From assembly GCA_004794655.1 (NCBI GenBank), contig SMMW01000056.1, forward strand, positions 310,001-374,000: 64,000 bases of DNA, in the 5' to 3' direction. Positions 54,998-64,000 of this stretch are shown here, one piece after another. Every line of letters starts with the position of its first letter. Positions within the stretch are counted from its first letter, which is position 1. Under the pieces are notes generated by a model that was not told the origin of the DNA, made no database searches, and saw nothing but the letters and a program-made list of their open reading frames with translations. This DNA is from Marisa cornuarietis. Taxonomy: Eukaryota > Mollusca > Gastropoda > Architaenioglossa > Ampullariidae. The position numbers were made by a program, and so were the translations under genes.

Positions 54998-56722
54998 TTG
55001 AAAATGCCATCGTGTGGATCTTCTTTTAGAGAAAATTGTGGTCTTTTTCATGCTGTCATGATCGCCTTTATGAGAAGACGCTCAGTGGTGAAGGCAGCCA
55101 TGTTTGTAAACACGCTGCGAGTGAGTTCATGTAGCATGTCCCTGCTCCTGACTGTAGTAATCGCTACCCTTTTATGGAGTTCTGGGGACGTGGAAAGAAA
55201 CCCAGGACCTGCACCACCAAATAACAGTGCAAACAACAGTGCAAATGTTCAGGAGGAAGCGGAAAATGCTACAACAACGACTGCACTACACGATCTTATT
55301 GACAACCTCAGGCACATAGTCCTTGAACAAGGTACCAAACTCCATGCTATTATTACATATAACCATGAATCGTTGTGCGAGCAGCTTACACATCTGGATA
55401 CTGCTGTCATGAATATTTGTGCAAAAGTGGATAAAAACAGCACGGACATTCTACACCTGCAAAAAGAACAGCAAGACATCCAGCTAGACCTGTCACGGTT
55501 AACGAACGAACTTGAGAGTTTAGAGATGCACTCGAGACGCAACAACCTCAAGATTTTCGGATTACCGGAAGGAAACGGAAACCAGCACAGTTGTGAAATA
55601 CAAGTGCTACATTTTCTGAACAAATATGCTGGGTACAAAACATGGAGTATTTCTGATATTGAAAGAGCTCACCGCATTGGAAAGTTCGAGGCCTCTAAAC
55701 CAAGACCAATGATTATAAAATTCTACAGATGGTCTGATAAGATGGGATTACTACGAGACCACGAGAATAGAGCAACAATGCGCAAGGATAGTTTCCGACT
55801 GGCAGCCGATCTAACCAAGCAACAGATGTCACAACTTCGCCACCTTAAGCAAGAAGGCAAGACAGGTTACTTCCGGAACGGTAAGCTCCACATCAGCGAT
55901 ATTCCGCGAGTCAACAGCCACTCTGGCCGTGATGATCATATCAAGGAAAATCACCCACAGCAGCTCCACCACAACGACCGCATTGACCCCACCAAGTGGC
56001 AGATCGGTGATAGCCGTGGAAAGGCAGATGATTGTGACAATAATCATTCCCCCCTTCCCCCCTATCCCTGTACCTCTCACCCCTTACTGTCAGTCAGTCC
56101 ACCACCTGCTTCTAGCCCCACCACCCCAGTCTGCTGTAGTGTGGGCAACGCCACCATCATGACCACAACAAATACAACACATGAAAATGCCCCTCTCTTT
56201 AGAGAGGAAGCTGACTCTTATCCCCCAGTCGAGGGTGGGCGCAACATTAACATCATAAGGGAACCGCCCACCAGAATAGTAACCACGCAGAGCCCCGTCA
56301 ACGCAACACTGTCAGGAGACACTTCAAACTACCCGATAATCACAGACAGGAGTTCCCCTTGGCCACTCCATAACACCCCTTCCAGCAACTATAATCTCCC
56401 AATAAATAGGGAAGCTGGAGAGAACATTTCTGAGGTGACCAGCGGCCATTTACCTACAGGCGGAAGGGGCCCAGCTATAAATAGAACAAGACATGGTGCA
56501 GGAAACAAAACCAAGAACAAGAACGATAACTCCAACTGCAACGACCGACCGCCGAACAACGCTGGGGAACCCAACCGACCTGCAACCCGACTACGACAAC
56601 TACAACTCCAAACAGCACCACTACCCAAGAAAAACCAGGCTGTGACGCCAGACAGTATGGCAAATGTTCGACGACTATCAACAAACGGACGAACTAATAA
56701 CAGCAAATTTCCTTTCAAATAG
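54998..56722 (+). CDS. LINE ORF1 protein with N-terminal 2A-like sequence (up to 574 aa)
   Basis: The likely true start is the third or later Met. From the ATG at 55136 the protein begins MSLLLTVVIATLLWSSGDVE and continues RNPGP, a hydrophobic segment directly joined to a 2A motif (G-D-V-E-R-N-P-G-P; 55184-55210). 2A peptides make ribosomes skip the Gly-Pro bond, releasing the upstream peptide. Downstream is a coiled coil (about 90-190, LHLQKEQQDIQLDLSRLTNE). An L1-ORF1p-type RRM follows (RRNNLKIFGLPEG ... IERAHRIGKF ... RPMIIKFYRWSDK), with a basic C-terminal block and a Pro/Thr/Asn-rich tail. ORF1 proteins of this kind bind RNA as trimers (family knowledge). The frame is uninterrupted. Confidence 0.9.
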   Translation: MKMPSCGSSFRENCGLFHAVMIAFMRRRSVVKAAMFVNTLRVSSCSMSLLLTVVIATLLWSSGDVERNPGPAPPNNSANNSANVQEEAENATTTTALHDLIDNLRHIVLEQGTKLHAIITYNHESLCEQLTHLDTAVMNICAKVDKNSTDILHLQKEQQDIQLDLSRLTNELESLEMHSRRNNLKIFGLPEGNGNQHSCEIQVLHFLNKYAGYKTWSISDIERAHRIGKFEASKPRPMIIKFYRWSDKMGLLRDHENRATMRKDSFRLAADLTKQQMSQLRHLKQEGKTGYFRNGKLHISDIPRVNSHSGRDDHIKENHPQQLHHNDRIDPTKWQIGDSRGKADDCDNNHSPLPPYPCTSHPLLSVSPPPASSPTTPVCCSVGNATIMTTTNTTHENAPLFREEADSYPPVEGGRNINIIREPPTRIVTTQSPVNATLSGDTSNYPIITDRSSPWPLHNTPSSNYNLPINREAGENISEVTSGHLPTGGRGPAINRTRHGAGNKTKNKNDNSNCNDRPPNNAGEPNRPATRLRQLQLQTAPLPKKNQAVTPDSMANVRRLSTNGRTNNSKFPFK

Positions 56723-56758
56723 GAATTCGGCCTCAGCCATGTCGCTGACACACAATGC

Positions 56759-57670
56759 ATGAACACATCAACTGTGAACTGTGACTCAGCTGCCAAGCAG
56801 GACCCCGTATGGAACAATACAGACTCTACAATGCAAGGTAGTCTTAGAATATTGAACTGGAATGTGGGAGGGCTTTTACCTAAACTTAGTGATAGGGATC
56901 TGGTAGAATATTTGAAATCATTTGATGTTGTATGCATAACAGAATCATATATCGAAAACATTATGCAGTTAGACACTCTCTCTGAATTCCAGTGGTACTT
57001 TGCCCCTGCGAAAAAACTTAGTTATCATGGCAGACCGTCTGGTGGAGTTGTGGTCATGGTGAAGAAACACTTAAACGATTCCATAGAACATATAAGTACT
57101 GCCTACGACCAAATAGTGGTACTCAATATGAGAAGAAAACTACTGAACTTAGATAAAGATATAATTTGTATTTGTACTTATATACCACCGTACGATTCAC
57201 CATATTATAATGCCACGAACGACATAGATGGTATTGATGCTTTAGAAATGTGCCTCTCAGACTTAAGGGAAATGGAAGAAGATTTCTATATCCTTTTGTG
57301 TGGAGACATGAACGCACGAACTGGTATGTCCAATAATTGTATATCCCCAAGATATATATTCTCGAAAGACGAGGAAGAAATAATTTTTGAGAGGACTTCA
57401 GATGACCCAGTAATCAACACCTTTGGCAGGAAATTACTTGACCTGTGCCAGTTGTATGAATGCTCTATTCTTAATGGCTGTAGCTTTTTCGGTGCAGATA
57501 GTAGCATGACCTTTATTTCACAGGCTGGGTCCAGTTTGCTAGATTACTTTTGTGCATCAAACGATCTGTGCGAGGAAGGCATATTTTTGTCGCTGAAAGT
57601 TGACAATAGAGTAGTCAGACCACCTGCCAGTCGCGTTGACGGTAAGCGTGACGCGGACAGACCGAGCTGA
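56759..57670 (+). pseudogene. LINE ORF2, apurinic-like endonuclease part
   Basis: Begins 37 bp after the ORF1 stop. APE-type motifs are visible: LRILNWNVGG (Asn), VVCITESYI (Glu), and LLCGDMNARTG (Asp/Asn). The last catalytic block, SDHLP, is present at about 57616 but in a different frame, showing a 1-base loss near 57611. This frame therefore runs off to a TGA at 57668. Nicks target DNA to prime reverse transcription in intact relatives. Confidence 0.88.
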
Positions 57671-57706
57671 TGCACGTGCAGAGGGGAGGTACATAGAGAA
57701 AGTAGT

Positions 57707-59053
57707 GTGGGACAAGGAAAAGGGGAAGCCCAAGAGAAGCTAACACGTGCAAGTTGTGAAATAGATCAGGACCCGAACAACGCCATGGGGCTTTTTGTGA
57801 ACTGCCTTCAGTCGGCTGCGACATGCATGCAGAAAAGAATCTTTGTAGGAGATCGTAAAAAAAATGCAGAATGGTTTGACCATGAGTGTGTAGAAGCCAA
57901 GAAACTCGCTAAATGTTACCTACGCAAGTTGAGGCGCAATGTATCGGACGAGTATCGAACACAGTACGTGGAAGCAAGACGTGAGTATCAGAGAATAATC
58001 AGGGAGAAAAAGAAAAATTTCAAAAAGTCCAAAGCAGAGCGATTGTCACAACAAATAAATAATCCAAAGCTCTTCTGGGCAGAAGTTAACTCATGTCTTA
58101 ACAAAAAAGTCAGGAAATCAGCTAGCGAAAAAATTTCTGCAAATGAATGGATGAACCACTTTACTGAAGTTTTTAAATCGAATACTGTGAGCTCTCCCAG
58201 ATTAAACCTCTCTGATACTGACCAATTGTCCGGAGTAGACGCATTAGATGAAACTATAAGCGAAGACGAGGTGCGCTCAGCAATCAGGGGCCTGAACTCT
58301 GGGAAGGCATGTGGTGTAGATAACATTTTGGCAGAAATGTTAAAAGTTGCCGAAGAACACGTACTGGGCTTTCTGACTAAATACTTCAATAATATGTTTG
58401 TAAACGGGAAATGTCCCGACCTATGGAAAGAAGCTATCATTGTACCAGTCTTCAAAAAAGGAGACCGAGAGTCCCCCAGTAACTATAGAGGAATCTCACT
58501 ACTGAGTGTGATTGGTAAATGTTATACTTCAATCCTGAACACTAGGCTGTATGAATGGCTGGAAGAAAACAAGATTATCGCAGAATCACAAGCAGGATTT
58601 AGAAAGGGGTACTCTACAACTGACCACATATTCTCGTTATATGCTATTGTCCAGAAATACCTTAGTAAACCAGCTAAACTTTACACATGTTTTGTGGATT
58701 TAAAGATGGCCTACGACTCAGTCCAACACGAAACCCTATTGAGAGCATTAATTAAATGCGGAGTATCCGGACTTTTCACCAGAGCAGTAATGGCGATGTA
58801 TGACTCCCTGAAGGCACGCATACGGACAAAAACGGAACTCACTGAGTCCTTTCACTGTCCCCGCGGCCTCCGACAGGGGTGTGTAGCTAGCCCAACACTT
58901 TTCTCTATTATTGTGAATGAAATAGCCAATGCGGTGTCTACCGAAGGTAAACACGGTATTCAGCTTTGCCCCGGTCTAGTTGAACTGTTCATTCTGATGT
59001 TTGCAGACGACCTGGTACTCTTATCAAGCACACCAGCTGGTCTTCAAAACTAG
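57707..59053 (+). pseudogene. LINE ORF2, reverse transcriptase part
   Basis: Contains the RT signatures in order: SGKACGVDNI, VPVFKKGDRESPSNYRGISL, QAGFRKGYSTTDHIF, motif A CFVDLKMAYDSV, motif B GLRQGCVASPTLFS, and motif C FADDLVLLS. A second frameshift around 57718-57740 separates it from the preceding linker. It stops at a TAG (59051) where the similarity continues in the same frame (LAKSCQKLGLEINSSKTKVM). The first Met shown is not the natural start of a protein. Confidence 0.9.
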
Positions 59054-60176
59054 ATAAACTGCCTCGCTAAGTCATGCCAGAAGCTAGGACTAGAAATTAA
59101 CAGTAGCAAAACTAAGGTAATGGTCTTTAGGAAGGGAGGTTTCTTGGGAAGACGAGAAAAGTGGTCCATAGGAGAAACAGCCCTGGAAGTAGTTAACAGC
59201 TACGTGTACCTAGGCTTTACTTTTACAACAACCATGAGCTCGTTCCAAGGGGCTAAGCAGTTAGCGGTAAGAGGGAAAATGCTACCTTTGACGTAGTTAG
59301 AGCCTTAAAAAGCATTGACAACATGAGTAGACAGACTTTTTTTAAACTCTTCGACGCAGTAGTACAACCAACCCTTCTATATGCATCCGAAGTATGGGGA
59401 CTTCTCCATGACAATAGTCCGGTCCAAAAGGTACACCTTTACGCATGTAAGAAGTTTTTGAATGTCCCCATACTTACACCATCAGAGATGATATATGGCG
59501 AACTTGGAAGGTATCCGCTCATAGTCAGTTGCTATCTGAGAACTATTAAATTCTGGCTCCGAGTGACAAAAATGCCCACGAACCGCATACCCAAACAAGC
59601 ATACCAATTACTATTTAATCTAGATGCACAAGGCAAAACAAACTGGGTAACAAAAGTGAGAGTAGCCCTAGGATCTATGGGTTTTAATCTGGTATGGGTA
59701 AACCAAGGAGTAGCAGACGATAAAATGTTTCTCGCTACTTTCAAACCCAGCAAACGTGGGCGGCGAACATGAGGAATAGTGAACGGTACCAGTTATACAG
59801 ATCGCACAAATCCACTCTCGTGCCAGAGCTGTACTTTGACTATGTAAACATTAAAATTTTCAGGGATGTTTTAGTACGCTTTCGGCTAGGTGTGAGCGAG
59901 ATAAATACCCATAAAAATCGTTTTGTACAACAAAGGACAGAAAACACAAACAAATGCCCTTTCTGTACAAATTATATAGAGGATGAAACCCATGTCCTTT
60001 TTCAATGTCCCAGATATGTAGACCTTCGACCCAAATATCTCCAGCATGTCTCACAACACAATCAAAAACAATATCTTGTGCAGATACTATCATCCGAGAA
60101 CGCAGGAAGAATACGACAATTGGCATGGTATATTCATAAATGTTTAAGGAGAAGAAGGGAGATAAGCGAAGTTTGA
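59054..60176 (+). pseudogene. LINE ORF2, C-terminal part with zinc finger, in three frames
   Basis: Continues the RT thumb (VNSYVYLGFTFT, about 59190-59226), breaks near 59280, resumes as LFDAVVQPTLLYASEVWG, and breaks again near 59740. It ends with a C-X2-C...H...C finger (CPFCTNYIEDETHVLFQCPR, about 59956-60015) and a basic C-terminus. TLLYASEVWG is the conserved block following the RT domain in CR1/Jockey-group elements. Confidence 0.85.
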
Positions 60177-60513
60177 TATATGTGAAGTTTGAATGATACC
60201 CGCTGTATATGGATGCTGCCCTGCTTGAAAAATGCCCTTTTTGATTCATAATATTGACATCTGAAAGTTGCCATAATGTATTGTACATACTATGTGTCTA
60301 TGTAGGGTAGGGATGAAAGAGGCATAAATGAAGAGGTGTTAGGATGAGTGGGTGTGTGATAGGACTACTGTACAGTGCATGTCTTTAAAGTGTACGACGG
60401 GATGGGTATGAATGGATAGGTGATTGTATGTATGAGAGGATGAACCCTATATGCTCACCTTTAGTGACAATGGCTGAAATGGCCCTAAGTCAATAAAATG
60501 TTCGAGTTCGAGT
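60177..60513 (+). other. LINE 3' UTR and tail
   Basis: 337 bp after the ORF2 stop, GT/GA-rich. It has AATAAA at 60492-60497 and the terminal tandem GTTCGAGTTCGAGTTC before the target duplication. Insertion is by target-primed reverse transcription with a hexamer-repeat tail. Confidence 0.75.
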
Positions 60514-60953
60514 TCTCCACATTCTCACAGATACATACATCGAGGGATGCCATTGGTCAATAACTCATCATCCAATCAGCTACAATTACAGCCAGCAATC
60601 GACAGGAGATCTCTCTCTCTCTCTGACCATTGGCCACGCCTACGGGTGGCCGATGTTACATGTACCTTAGCCTCCCTCACCCTGTCTAATTACGTGGTTT
60701 GGCGGCAAAACAGGTGCGCGCCTTCGGGTATCTTTCTCTCCCTCCCTAGACGTTTGTTGACGTTTAGCCAGCCATCGGTCACGCATGGCGGCCGAAATCA
60801 CTTAGCACCTTCTGTTCCACGCGTCCATTTAGGCGTCCATACCAAAACATACGCCCCCTACTTCCTCGCCAAAGGGCCTCAGGCTTGTCAACAAGGCGCT
60901 CTAGACACTAAGTGGGCAGATTGTTACCTACCCCCTAGAGTTATCTCATGACA

Positions 60954-61424
60954 GTCATAAACATCAATGATAAAATAGAGAAATTCATGAATGAAATTAA
61001 CAACATCATAATCAATGGTGTGACTGATTGTGGTTTGTTTCCATCTCTACGAAACATTTTGCAAATCTCATACCTATAGAAATATATTCAACATAAGTCT
61101 TGGTTTAAATTTTGTATGTCGAAAGAAACAAAAGTGTGATGGTCGTAGAGGGTTTCACGCATGGTGTTCTCCAAAAAGATGGTCACCCTTGGGAAGTTTG
61201 GAGCGGGATGAGACGGTGTCCGCGCGGTGGGTGGATGGGCGGGTAAGGAGGAAAGTTAATGCCACTGGGAAATGGGGAACTCCGACAACCGTAACCAAAG
61301 AAGCTGGCACCTCAGGAGGGACGATCAGACGGCCACCAGCATCGCCGTGCAGTAAGATATCGCATTATCCTTCTGGTCACGCGTCATACACCAGAGTCTG
61401 CGGAGTAACAAAAATTAAATAGGG
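60954..61424. other. Spacer between the two solo-LTR-like repeats
   Basis: 471 bp. The left half is AT-rich and the right half moderately GC-rich with an open stretch (61030-61422) lacking any recognisable domain. No primer-binding or polypurine site was noticed at its ends, which argues against it being the interior of one element with the two repeats as LTRs. Confidence 0.4.
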
Positions 61425-62829
61425 TGTGACAGTATCCCTGGTCTTTCAACCAGAACGTGAATACTGGCCCCGGGGAATGGGCACGTGGGCACTAGTTACT
61501 CAACACTAGCCGCCCACGTCAACATTAACTGCAGGGGAAAACACACGATAATCACACGTCGGTCATTCAAGTACACGACTTGGCTCACGAGCCCCCACCC
61601 CTGCTCTTCCCCGAACACAATACTCAACGACGTGTGATTTCAATGGACAATAAAGAAAAGATTTATTCATACAAAACATTTCAAGCAAAACATAATCAAA
61701 TGGACTCGTCTAGGGGGGGGTCCCAATACTATCCGTGCTAGAGCGTACTTCCGATGTTACAGTGCTGTTGCCTCTCTTTACAAATACCATACACACTCGC
61801 AAGCGCACCAACTTAGCTCTGTTACAGCTGGTTTGTTGAGAGTCCAATACTTCAGTTGACTGCCATGACACACTGACGATTTCCTTTCGAAGTGATGTCT
61901 GATGGTCTGACGTCTTCCTCCCTCGAACTGTCACCACGTCAGAGAGCGACGACTGCTTGTCCCGGTGACCCTGATTCGAGCCTTGTACCACTCGAGGTAC
62001 ACACGTGGGTTCCTCGACGACTGCAATGCCTCGTACAGCCGCCACGCAAACACCACCGCAGACGGTCTCAGTCCTTCGAGACCCGACGACTTCTGGCGGC
62101 CTCAACGTTGAGCCTCTACCTCTCACACCGGTAGAGCGAGCCCACAGTCACACAGCCCTTTCCTCTCCACGACAACAGCAGGCAGTCTTGACAGTCCGTC
62201 GTCAATTACTTGCCTCCTTCTCTCAAGGTTTTCTAACCCGACTTCTTTCCTCCCGAGTCTTGCCCTCGTGGCTAAGACTTGGTCCGAGGCAGAAGTGTAG
62301 CTGGCGTTAGAAAGCTGAAGTCGTTTTGGCTGGTGACCCGTTGCTCAGACGTTCGCCGAAAAGCCCGTGAAATGTGTTCTTGTCTCTCTATTTATCTCTC
62401 CACATTCTCACAGATACATACAACGAGGGATGCCATTGGTCAGTAACTCATCATCCAATCAGCTACAATTAGAGTCAGCAAACGACAGGAGGAGATCTCT
62501 CTCTGACCACAGGCCACGCCTACAGGTGGTTGGGGTCAGGTGGCTAAACCTCCCTCCCCCTGTCCTATTACGTGGTCTGACGGCAAAACCAGGTGCGCCC
62601 TTATGATAACTTTCTCCCTTCTGCCCAGACTTTGTTGACGTTAGCCAGCCATCGGTCACGCATGGCGGCCGAAATCACTTAGAGCTGTCTGCCCCACGCG
62701 TCATTTAGGCGTCCATACCAAAACATACGCCCCCTACTTCCTCGCCAAAGGGCCTCAGGCTTGTCAACAAGGCGCTCTAGACACTAAGTGGGCAGATTGT
62801 TACCTACCCCCTCGAGTTATCTCATGACA
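61425..62829 (+). mobile_element. Solo-LTR-like 1.4 kb repeat, copy B (uninterrupted)
   Basis: 1,405 bp, TGTGACAG...CATGACA, flanked by taggg and caggg (four of five identical). It has the same CCAAT and AATAAA features as copy A. The small ORFs at 61892-62134 (+) and 61710-62126 (-) are matched in copy A (54340-54582 and 54146-54574) because the DNA is repeated. Their translations contain no recognisable domain. The parent retrotransposon is not in the window. Confidence 0.65.
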
Positions 62830-64000
62830 CAGGGATCGATGAAGAAGGCGGTAAACTAGTTGACAAATTTGAAATTATTAATCAAACAACGATAGGCAAA
62901 AGCCAAAACCAAAGGCATGGATGCGAATCAATGTATGGTAATCAGATTTTTAAATACAAGCGGGACATTGATCGACTTTTTAGATGAAAGCTAGAGAGCG
63001 GGACATTGGGCGTCCCGCTCGGACATTCAATGAGCAGGCGGGAGCACGTGGTCTATGGCGGAACTGTCCCGCCTAAATCGGGACGTCTGGTACCTTTTTT
63101 TTCAAGATTCAAGATTCTTTTATTCTGTCGCCCTCCAGGGGGTATTGAGAAATTAGGAAATATCCATGCATATTCATTCACATTCTATTCATTATATATG
63201 GAGTACCTCTCATTCACACATACTCAAAAATCATCCACTCATTCTTTCCTTTTTCCAACCTCTTCATGTATACTTGGATATGTAATCGAGTGAGTTAAAC
63301 ACACGTCTGACACAGCTCTGGCGACACACGCTGGTAAAGGCGACACACGCCTGACACTGCGAGTCTGCGACTAACGGCGATCACACGCTCGCAGTAACTC
63401 TCACTCTCTACTACTCTTTACTTCTCTACTGCATCCTTACTCCTCTTCCTAATCTAACACTCACTCTCACCGCTTATATACAAAGTACAGACGCATCTAG
63501 AAACGTCCAGCATCTACTCGTCACGCATGCGCACTCTCGCACCGAAGATTCCAGACATCATGGCTTGCGTCAGTTACACTCGCTTACGCACTCGCTAGAA
63601 TGATCTTGAGGCGCTCAGGTACAGTCGCGCGGCCGAACGGCAAGTCAACCGGGGTCAAATACCCTAACAAAGCGCTGACAGCACCAGGCGACACCTCACA
63701 CAAACCCCTGCAGCATTTAATTTGTAACAATAGCTGATAGACCTTATTGCTGTCATCTCATGTCATTCTATTTTCGTTTACGTTTATCACCTTCAGTTTT
63801 TGTTGTTGTTGTATTGTTTTTTAAGCTGTTTCGAGTGCATCACACTGTCAGTTTTTGTTTTGTTTTGTTTTGTTTTTTTAGCATTTAGCTGGATAAGCAT
63901 ACGATTGAAGTTGTATTTGTGACTGTCACAATGTTTTTTTTCAAATTCAATTTATTTTTTTTTCCGTATTACAATTCACTGACCATACTTCAAACACCTC
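62830..64000. other. Right-end gene-free DNA with repeat fragments
   Basis: Contains GCGGGACATTG twice (about 62960 and 62998), the 7-bp inverted pair GCGGGAC (62998-63004) / GTCCCGC (63012-63018), and CCCGCCTAAATCGGGACGTC near 63068. Also a LINE tail on the - strand (63101-63147), ACAC-rich degenerate repeats (about 63300-63420), and (GTTTT)n near 63855-63875. No gene is supported. Confidence 0.45.
63101..63185 (-). repeat. Truncated non-LTR element 3' end
   Basis: On the - strand: CAATACCCCCTGGAGGGCGA, then AGAATAAAAGAATCTTGAATC and TTGAA. That is a stem-forming GC box, an AATAAA and a short tandem (GAATCTT)n tail. This is the usual architecture of CR1/L2-group 3' ends. Confidence 0.5.

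Larger units (their letters stand above)
54867..60513 (+). mobile_element. Full-length non-LTR retrotransposon (APE type, CR1/L2-group-like) with 2A peptide in ORF1
   Basis: The 5' end at 54867 and 3' end at about 60513 are defined by a 12-14 bp target duplication (tctccacattctca at 54853-54866 and 60514-60527). The element has a short 5' UTR, ORF1 (2A peptide, coiled coil, RRM-like domain), ORF2 (APE endonuclease, reverse transcriptase, C-terminal zinc finger) and a 3' UTR. It ends with AATAAA and a (GTTCGA)n tail instead of poly(A). The tail and ORF2 layout suggest the CR1/L2 group; the exact clade cannot be fixed by eye. ORF2 is broken at several points, so this copy is not autonomous. Confidence 0.88.
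53874..60953 (+). mobile_element. Solo-LTR-like 1.4 kb repeat, copy A, split by a LINE
   Basis: The repeat occupies 53874-54866 and 60528-60953 (1,419 bp once the insertion is removed). It is collinear and highly similar over its length to copy B at 61425-62829. Ends are TGTGACAG...CATGACA (TG...CA). Flanks are ...atcat and gtcat..., four of five identical, as expected for a short integrase-type target duplication. It contains CCAAT boxes (attggtca, ccaatcag near 60551-60577) and an AATAAA (54099-54104), as LTRs often do. It has no convincing ORF. Orientation is unknown. Confidence 0.65.

Noticed and set aside
55829..56976. Antisense ORFs across the LINE ORF1 region
   Set aside because: Shadows of a proline/threonine-rich sense frame; no motif.
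53874..62829. The two 1.4 kb repeats as LTRs of one short element with a 471-bp interior
   Set aside because: Outer flanks (atcat, caggg) do not match each other, while each repeat has its own near-duplicate; no primer-binding site was seen after copy A.

Overview
The window is animal nuclear DNA: genes are split by GT-AG introns, (CA/GT)n microsatellites are frequent, and intact and decayed retrotransposons and DNA transposons are present. Three conserved protein-coding genes are supported. A non-LTR retrotransposon carrying a 2A peptide and several tRNA-derived SINE-like repeats point to a lophotrochozoan, most likely a marine mollusc such as a gastropod. That placement is inference, not proof.

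Layout. (1) About 1-26.1 kb, + strand: the 3' two thirds of a Caskin-type scaffold gene. It has a proline-rich exon, two tandem SAM domains, one 2.25 kb exon of disordered Pro/Ser-rich sequence and the conserved C-terminal tail. The ankyrin and SH3 part expected of the family lies to the left of the window. Its two large introns hold microsatellites, a CpG-rich block and a 46-bp minisatellite with a CRE palindrome in each unit. (2) 26.1-33.2 kb: gene-poor, AT-rich DNA with SINE and LINE relics. (3) 33.27-35.72 kb, - strand: a complete seven-exon RPL18 gene (188 aa) with a TOP-like leader. (4) 38.27-43.98 kb, + strand: a complete six-exon sphingosine kinase gene (669 aa) with a long acidic/Ser-rich linker. 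(5) 44-64 kb: a transposon graveyard. It holds an internally deleted mariner (46.0-46.9 kb), a Ty3/Gypsy element with two 165-bp LTRs (48.6-53.1 kb, - strand), and two copies of a 1.4 kb TG...CA repeat that looks like a solo LTR. One of those copies is split by a full-length 5.65 kb non-LTR retrotransposon (54.87-60.51 kb). The retrotransposon's ORF1 begins with a hydrophobic stretch followed by a 2A motif.

The three host genes are not functionally linked: a synaptic/adhesion scaffold, a ribosomal protein and a lipid kinase. All exon junctions were checked by reading phase. The Caskin exons in the window sum to 1,265 whole codons plus stop, RPL18 to 188 codons plus stop, and the sphingosine kinase to 669 codons plus stop. 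No search or alignment program was run; family calls rest on recognised motifs.
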